Notes under the pieces: model-generated
Told to the model about the DNA's origin: nothing
The model's input: only the letters and a program-made list of their open reading frames with translations
Database searches by the model: none
Shown here: piece after piece, positions 57,306 through 64,000 of the stretch
Layout of the letters: every line of letters starts with the position of its first letter
Numbering within the stretch: the stretch's first letter is position 1
From: Pleurotus ostreatus/Saccharomyces cerevisiae fusant
Lineage: Eukaryota > Opisthokonta
Direction of reading: 5' to 3'
Assembly: GCA_024196135.1 (NCBI GenBank)
Contig: JAMQCK010000033.1
Span: 86,335 to 150,334 of the forward strand
Length of the DNA: 64,000 nt
Program-made: the position numbers and the translations under genes

Positions 57306-60281
57306 GTGCGAACAAACTCTGTGACGCACCGTTTATGACCCTGCCGCGTGTAACGTCCGGTCGATCTAATCAGGAAAAACGTCAGCTGTCCCACGATCAT
57401 TTCCGGGGTGGGACCCACAGCGTTAGAGGGGCGCGCTGGCGCCTAGTCGACTGCAGCGCCGTACTTCCTGACCCTATGCGTCCTGCTCATGAACCTAGGA
57501 AGCATCAGTTCACCGGTTGATGCCGAATCCGAATTGCGTGCGGGTGCGCTCGCCGCGTATTCGCCTCGCGCTCGAAGGACGCGCGCCTGTGGTCGTATAC
57601 GATTCAGGAAAGGGCCATCGTGAACGGTATAGGTTTTCCTGGTTCTAAAAGGTAGTCAGCAAAGGAGTCATGCATGATCATGGCCATCGAAGGACCTCCA
57701 CGCCCGTAGCATGGGGAGACAGCGCAGCCCTGGCATTCGCCCGGCCTGTCTTCCCCACCTCGAAGATGAGGTGCGGTGGTCGCGCCACACTTCTACAAGA
57801 CGCCGTTTAGCCACCCGCCGGACGTCGTCTGGCCACTCGCAGAGCGATAGGCACGTACCTGATAAGGTGGTCTGCCTTGGCGAGCTTCGACTTCGAGCTC
57901 GAGACCACAGAATGCTGGAGCGAGCGATCCTCTGCAGACCTGATCGAATGCGAATCGTCAAAAAAGGCTGCTGAATGAGTCATATTCCTGCAGGACACGA
58001 TGCGCTGAGTCAGACAATATTCGCTGTCGATGACGCGGCGCCCGTGAAGAGGATGAATGCGCAGCCGCTTCGAGCTCTGCACGAGAAGCTCGACGAGCTA
58101 GAGGAGTGAGGCGACCGACGGGGCGAGGGAGTGAGCGCGCTCGCGTCGAGGGAAGCGATGGCCGGGAGCCAGGGGTAGGGCGCCTCCTGGACGTCCAGCG
58201 ATAAAGCGATGGGGTTTGTGGCGGTAGATGCCAGCGGTGATGAAAAAATTGAGGCGCTCACAGGAGACAATGGCGATCGATGGTCGGAGCAGCGAAGAGA
58301 GCAAGGGAGTGTCGATGGTCGCGCGTACGAGTAGGGAGGGACATGTGATGGGAGACGAAAGAAGGACAGCAGGGCGACTCACTGGGAGGACTTCGAGATC
58401 CGCTCGATCGAGATAGCGCTCCGGGAGATCGGCGCGTCGTTGCACGAGGTAGGCGCCGCAAAATCGACGCATGGACCTTGCGCCGCGGGTCTGATCAGCC
58501 TGCGACGTCGTCGGGGACGGGTCCTAGACAGAGCGGCGATGTACCAACGAAGCCATGCACGAGGGGTGGGAGCGTCGCACTTGAGCGGTGCTTGAGGTTG
58601 AGTTTGGGGCGATTGCGCTGTCGATAGGCGCGGGGGCGAGGCGACGGAGAAAACCGGCGGCGAACGGGACAATTGGTGGAAAAGGTCAGGGGTGCGGTCT
58701 CCTATGAAGAGTGCGTCTACTTACGCAGCATCGTAATGAGCCTCACAGGCATGAGCGCTCTTCGAGTACGGTGCGCGCTAGACCCCCTTCACGATAAGCG
58801 CCGCAAAAATCGCGGGCCACGTTGACCACCCAGGGAGCGTACTCGACCGTCGAGAGGAAAGGATTGGACCTGACGACGGCGTGCAGGAGGCCCATAGACC
58901 ACATCAGCGCCATGAAGGCGAAGGGCAAGGTGACGGCCGCGGAGCATGAGTCAAATGTGTGGGCATGATCTAGCGTGGCGGCGAGGCCATCATGTCATTG
59001 TTCGCACCCCCCACGTGTTTGCGGCGACAGCTCGAGGCTCAGCCTCGAGGGCGCAAGCGCACGCTTTGTGGCGATTAGTCCGTTGAGGGGTCTTCGCCCT
59101 CAGTCACGATTGAGGTGGTGAGAAACTGGGAAGGCCCAACAGCAGGAGGAGGTACGGACTACAAGGAGATGGTTTCTAGGCAAGAATTGTGTAAGCGGGA
59201 GGCGGTGAAAAGTTGAGGACGACGTACTCGGGGGTTCTCAATAGCGCCAGAAAAGCGGAGCGACTGATGGGCCCGCGAAGGACTAGCCGAAGGGAGAAAA
59301 GCTGCTGCTGCCCTACACCGCTCGGTGTACGGCTATCGGCGAAAGGATGCGCGTGAGGTCGCGCCAGTATACAGAGAGTCGGAGGGTAAGGAATCAGGAG
59401 TATCCTCGAACATCCGCCTATGAGAGTCCGCCGCTGTGGGCGAAGACGGAACAACAATGGCGTCCTGATTAGGCAAGTTGAAAGCCGAGTCCGAGTTGAG
59501 CGGTGAATGGCGCGTCAATGAAGTGGCATGGTTAGATCTCGTAGGCGGACTATAGCTAGGCTGGGCGGAGGTCCAGAGAGAGCCGTGCCAGGGTGGAGGT
59601 CGAGGACAAAGGGGGAGCGTCGTATGCGCATCTGATTTTCGCAGATCTGATCTGGTCCCACGATGCCGGCCGGATCAGCTGACGGAAGCTCTTGACCGCA
59701 ACCATCATCTTCGTCTCCCACGCAGGCTGGTATGCAGCACATACCACCTCCACCCTGCTCTCAGAGGCAGTCCCTGGGGTTGACAAGGTCTACAAATTCT
59801 CGCTGCTCATCCAACCGTTAGGGCTATCTGAATCGCGGGCAGGTTGAAGCCCTTCGTATGCTGATATATCTGCTTGTCTTCTCGCCGTCGTTCCGCAGCC
59901 GTCCGGCAGCGCTGAACTCTCTAGCCCAGCCTCGAAGAGCGCGCTTTACAGCCTCTACTTTTCACTCCACAAACTTTTTCTGAAACTCTGGACGCCCTGG
60001 GCGTGCGCTACGCGCTCTCTTTTTTGGAATCAGCGCCGATTCCCGCGCGATCTTCGAGCACTCTGAGTTTCCCTGATCTCAACATGAGCGCCGCAGAGAC
60101 AGGAACCTATCCGGGCTCAGCAGCGAGTCCAGCCGGGGCTGCCCGGTAGCCAGCTTGCGGGTCCTATTCCACCTCGCAGTACGTCTACAATATCCGTACG
60201 TTCCCAGCTTGTTATTGGCGAAGTGATTGAGCTCGATGAGTCCTGAGAAGACGTCCGGCGCGGTCCTCTTCTCGGTTTGAA
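57306..60281. other. unresolved 3-kb stretch
   Basis: Several minus-strand frames (57668-57961, 58010-58270, 58098-58472, 58379-58672, 58743-58928, 59176-59457, 59515-59786) have donor-like ends, for instance GTGAGTCGCC after 58379, and might be exons of one or two genes. I found no consistent set of joins and no domain, so I leave them uncalled. Confidence 0.35.
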
Positions 60282-60393
60282 TAGACCGTATTTGCACCGA
60301 TATATATCGACACATTTTGCACGCGAATCCCATTGTTCTCTATGGGCGATCGGTACAAAATCCGCTAATATATCCTGGTGCAAATACGGTCTA
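60282..60393. mobile_element. 112-bp MITE with TA target duplication
   Basis: Perfect 15-bp terminal inverted repeats, GACCGTATTTGCACC at 60284-60298 and GGTGCAAATACGGTC at 60377-60391, are flanked on both sides by TA. The interior is also an imperfect palindrome (TTTTGCACGCGAATCCCAT against the complement of ATGGGCGATCGGTACAAAA). A short, non-coding, hairpin-forming, TA-flanked element is what a Tc1/mariner (Stowaway-like) MITE looks like. It lies about 245 bp upstream of the MYND gene start. Confidence 0.8.
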
Positions 60394-60636
60394 ATCTCGC
60401 ATATTATGTGCTGTATCTCAAGTATAAAGGGCGGGCTTGTCATGGCGGTAAGAGGTGAGGAGGACACCTAGCGCCACAAATCATTGCCTTTCGTGTCAAT
60501 ATTTCCCACGCCACATGGCCTGTCGCGAACGAGTGTTCGGGATCGCCCCACTTGTCAAGAACTCTCATCGCTGTCGAAGTTCTCGACGCCTTCTTCATTG
60601 TCCAAAAAGCCTACGCCGGGCCTCATTTTGCGCATC

Positions 60637-62567
60637 ATGTCGTCCTGGGCGGCTCACATCGTTCAACTCAATAACGCACTCGACAGCATACAGCGATGCC
60701 GTCTTCCTGGCTCGCCCGAGGAAGGAAAGCAGCACCACATCAAGACCGCGAAGAGACTTCTCAGATCCTGTCCGCTGAACTTCCTGCTCGACGAGCCTCA
60801 TGACATTCAAGCCTCCCTCCCCGCCTCTGTGGACTCTCGCAAAGCCATCATCGACGCGCTCACTGCGCTCAAATCCCTGCAAATCGTGGCGGACGATGGC
60901 CTAAGCTCACTCTGGACGTTCGACGACAACGTGTGGGCGCGTGCTCTCCGCTGGCTCCTGTCCCTCTACCCCATTCATAGCCTATCCAACGCTATTGACG
61001 TCTTCGATGCGATGCAGAAACCCGAGGTAGAGACGTTCATCGGTGTCCTCGACAGCGTGACACGTCTGTCACGTACAGAAGCCCGAGAAGCACTTCTGTC
61101 CAACGACCACCATGCCCTGCACCTTCTCTTCGCGCTGTGGGTCCGCTGGCCGATATGCATGCAGAACTTGGGCATGAACGTATACGGCTCCATCTCCTGC
61201 CAGAATCTGATGTACAATGCATGGACGTGTTTTCCCAGGGAAGTTACCGAGGAGATCTTCGTCGCACCGATTCTGCACATGTTGAGCGATCGGCCGAAGC
61301 GACTCTCCCGCCTCTGCGCCACTCATCTCAGCATACGCACGTCGGCCGGGGATATTGGCCGCGCCGGCGTGGTGAACCAGGTGAACCTGATAAAGATCCT
61401 GACGGCGCACTGCGATATGAGTGTGCATGGGCTCTCCGGGTCATATATCGCGGCGCTCGTCAACTCCTTGGACGAGAATCTCAATTCCGCCTCGGACTCG
61501 CACGAGATCTGGTTGTGCGTTCTCCACGCTCTCGCTGAGACATGTAGCCGGTCCGACTACGCCGTCGTCTTTGCCTCAAAGTACGGCCTCTTACCGCTGC
61601 TTATACGCGTGCGGCGCCTCTGCGACGACTGCTCTAAGCGCCCGGTTGACCTCAGTCGATCGAACCCAGAGGTCGATACCACAGGCATGGTGTTGACGCT
61701 CCTCGGCGACAGCCTCCTCCATCGACGCGCTGCGAAGGGCTTCCGCGAAGCACGGAGTCAGTCCGCCGCCCGCATGCCCGATGGACCGCTACGGGTCGAT
61801 GAGCAAGCTGTCGTAACCCTTGGCGAGCGCCGGTACGCCCAACTTCTGTGCGCAGATCAGGAATGGCGGGCGGTAGCTGTTTGCAGCAATTCAAAGGCAT
61901 GCATCGCTTCCCCGGACCTTCGAGGCCGCTCTAATCCCGCTCAGTGTCCGAACGCCCGGGGAACGCCTGTGCGATCCTGCCCCTGCGGAGAGTTTCTCTA
62001 CTGCTCGACGCGGTGTCAGAGGGAGCATTGGAGCGTCGGCGACCATCGCGTCGCCTGTGAGCAGCACGTTGTTCGTCCCGACTGTAAGATAGCAGACGTA
62101 TCTCTTGAACCCTCTCGTCGTCTGACGCCCATGCTAGACTACACCACCATTCCCATGCGCGCCAAGGACGCGCACTTTTTAGCCGTCATCGCGCGCGCTT
62201 ACGTCGAGGAGAACTATGCCGCTATTCTCGCGCGCGTAGGTGGTCGACCGGGCGCTTACGATCACGTCCGCGTCGATCTCAGTCTGACAAACTTGCGCGA
62301 GACCTTGCTCGACGTTGCCCCCGGCGCAAGGATGACGCGCTCGAAGGATCTGTGCCCGCATCCGACATTCCTCGTACATGTCGAGCGCATGCAGGGCGAC
62401 GCGCCGCAGACCCGGGTGGTCCGGCTGACGCCGCGGACGGCGCCGTTGCGTGTTGCGAAGGAAGGATTTCGGCCGGTGATGGACCTGCTCTATGGTGAGT
62501 TCGCGTGTAGCTCATGTCCACTATGGATCCCTCGCGCTGACGCCTCGCAGATCCTCCTACAACCTGA
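60637..62567 (+). CDS. MYND-type zinc finger protein
   Basis: Exons are 60637-62494 and 62551-62567, giving 624 residues. Skipping the last splice leaves the frame open to 62631. The first roughly 400 residues are a helical, HEAT/ARM-like region (for example RSCPLNFLLDEPHDIQ, HALHLLFALWVRWP, LNLIKILTAHC-type segments) without a named domain. A MYND zinc finger lies at about 437-474: CPNARGTPVRSCPCGEFLYC then STRCQREHWSVGDHRVAC, with the C-x-C, C-x3-C and H-x3-C pairs. The remaining 150 residues are unassigned. MYND fingers bind Pro-rich peptides; this N-helical/MYND layout is common and much expanded in agaricomycetes, usually of unknown function. The ATG at 60637 is the first in frame; the upstream open frame lacks ATG. 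The paralog starts at 63196. Confidence 0.82.
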
Positions 62568-63195
62568 GCGAAGTCTGGATCTGGAGTCGCTATTCTTGTC
62601 GCCTGCTGAACGAGCGCTGTTGTTTTACTGATCGAGTTCAGTCCATACTATATGGCTCGCATCGGTTGCGTTTCTTCCTGCTTGCAGACCTGATGTACAT
62701 CCCCTACGACTCTACTGAACCGCGATTTCCAGCTCTGCTCTCTGCTACTCAGTACATGCCTACTGGTACATTGAGCGCGTATATCAATCGCGCGACGCGC
62801 TTCCTCTCTTCCGGATACCCACTCTCTACCTGAACTCGATTCTGGCGTCCTCATGAGCGCCACATATTCGGTGCGAAGGTTCGACTCCCGCCGTGACACC
62901 GTTGTTTTCTCGTTCTGTCCTTCATCAAGCACTTCGACTCTGAACATCATATGAGCTTCGCAGTGTACCCAAACTTGCGCTTGAAAGCTCTAGGTCCATG
63001 GATCTTACTGTAGGTCTTCTGTCTGAGCGGCAAGCCCCGAACCAGCTCAAAAGCCGCTCACTGACAGGATGACGCGTCGGGGATCGTCGCCTGTCCCGAG
63101 GAGGATTTTCCCGCCGCTCAGCCGTCATTCTCTCACTCGCCAACGATCTCTCCTCTTACCCTCATCTAACCGTCGATCCTTCGCGCGTCCTGATA
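62568..63195. other. intergenic between MYND paralogs
   Basis: This holds the 3' flank of the first gene and the promoter of the second, with CT-rich tracts at 63120-63160. No gene is seen. Confidence 0.5.
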
Positions 63196-64000
63196 ATGGC
63201 TACAGTCCCGGAACCAGTCCAGCCGAACCTCTCGACATGCTCGCAGCTTTACAAAGATATACGAACCCTCGAGTTCTCTCTCGATGTCATCAACAGGATG
63301 GTCCGCGGGTTATCCTCGATCTCCCCGTCTGAGGAGGCTCTGCATCTCAAAATGGTCCAGCGAATCCTGCGCTCGCGTCCATTGCACATCATTCTGGCGA
63401 GCCCACCCGACATACCATTCGAAGCATACGCTCGCACGGTGGCCGGAAAAACAATGCTTTCAGCGTTGACCACTATGAAGCTTCTTCACTTCACTCTCTT
63501 TCGATTGCCAAGTCCACAGTTATGGCCATTCGACGAATCCATTTGGCGCCACCTTCTGCGTTGGGTGGACTACATCATCCCCGTCACACAAGATTACGAT
63601 GCACTGTTGCGGATGGACGACGACACAGGAAAGCTGGGCGTCTTCGCTGCTTTCGGAATCCTCGAATGCATCGCCTCCCTCCCGCATGAGGAAGCCCGGT
63701 CATATTTCCTTGACAGCAGCAGTGATGCGCTACACACTATCGTCGCTATGTGGCTGCGCTGGCCCGAGCTTGTATCCACTCACAAGTTGGTCCCTGACGC
63801 CGTGGCTTGGTCTCCGTGCGTCCTCCGCGCGGCGTGGCAGGTCTTCGACCCGCAGGTCGCGAACGACCTCATTGGAACGCAAATCCTGCGCCTCGCGGGC
63901 GGGAGCGTGAAGAGCGTATTCCGCGCCTGCGGCGCGCACCTTCGAGCGCTTTCTTCGACTGGCGCCCTTGTGCGCCACGGCGGCGAGCTCGGGTGGCATG
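63196..64000 (+). CDS. partial paralog of the MYND-finger protein, 5' part
   Basis: From ATG at 63196 the frame stays open to the right edge (268 codons visible). It matches the N-terminal region of the protein at 60637 segment by segment: VQRILRSRPLHIILASPPD against AKRLLRSCPLNFLLDEPHD, SIWRHLLRWVDYIIP against NVWARALRWLLSLYP, FGILECIASLPHEEARSYFL against VLDSVTRLSRTEAREALL, and HTIVAMWLRWPELV against HLLFALWVRWPICM. The MYND finger itself would lie beyond the window and is not seen. The start is supported by the match position (the first in-frame ATG) and by a preceding stop. No intron is needed in the visible part, as in its paralog. The two are head-to-tail duplicates separated by about 630 bp. 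Confidence 0.78.
   Translation, partial: MATVPEPVQPNLSTCSQLYKDIRTLEFSLDVINRMVRGLSSISPSEEALHLKMVQRILRSRPLHIILASPPDIPFEAYARTVAGKTMLSALTTMKLLHFTLFRLPSPQLWPFDESIWRHLLRWVDYIIPVTQDYDALLRMDDDTGKLGVFAAFGILECIASLPHEEARSYFLDSSSDALHTIVAMWLRWPELVSTHKLVPDAVAWSPCVLRAAWQVFDPQVANDLIGTQILRLAGGSVKSVFRACGAHLRALSSTGALVRHGGELGWH

Noticed and set aside
57668..59786. Chain of minus-strand frames as a multi-exon gene
   Set aside because: Donor-like ends exist, but no set of joins gave a continuous protein-like sequence or domain.
62875..62900. GGTTCGACTCCC, like a tRNA B-box
   Set aside because: No pairing T-stem, no A-box at the right distance and no acceptor stem. A similar B-box-like string on the minus strand near 38470 also fails to fold.

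Overview
The window looks like nuclear DNA of an agaricomycete (mushroom-forming basidiomycete) fungus. Most genes are cut by many short introns of about 40-60 nt with GTRNGY donors and CTNAY-like branch points. Coding sequence is GC-rich, and the gene families (OPI1-type regulator, multi-exon GH29 fucosidase, mushroom chimerolectin, BTB and F-box adaptor candidates) are basidiomycete-like. All exon joins were placed by eye from splice signals and reading frame, and cross-checked between paralogs where copies exist. I saw no tRNA, rRNA or CRISPR array.

Layout. 1.4-3.5 kb (+) is a ferric reductase. 3.9-5.0 kb (-) is an aldo-keto reductase. 5.8-13.1 kb (-) holds four tandem paralogs of a family I do not recognise; three of them sit in a roughly 2-kb unit duplicated together with its promoter. 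15.2-16.6 kb (-) is a ricin-B/papain-like chimerolectin with a substituted catalytic centre. 17.3-20.9 kb (-) is an alpha-L-fucosidase. 22.1-22.7 kb (-) is a small membrane protein. 24.3-29.3 kb (+) has two BTB genes, a BTB/F-box relic and an F-box/LRR-like gene. 30.1-33.3 kb (+) is OPI1. 33.7-38.3 kb (+) is a tandem pair of membrane-anchored SGNH-type proteins. 38.7-42.6 kb (-) holds two more F-box/LRR-like paralogs. 42.6-49.2 kb is gene-poor, with gene relics and a 27-bp minisatellite. 49.2-51.4 kb (+) is a protein with four copies of a Cys/His zinc-binding repeat. 52.8-55.5 kb (-) holds a divergent BTB gene and a small orphan gene. 56-60 kb is poorly resolved. A 112-bp TA-flanked MITE lies upstream of a MYND-finger gene at 60.6-62.6 kb (+), and the 5' part of its paralog runs off the right edge (63.2-64.0 kb).

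The main theme is lineage-specific local duplication: the four-gene array, the BTB and F-box families (possible substrate adaptors of cullin-RING ubiquitin ligases), the SGNH pair and the MYND pair, with decayed copies between them. The remaining genes are ordinary metabolic, regulatory or secreted functions (iron uptake, phospholipid control, fucose release).
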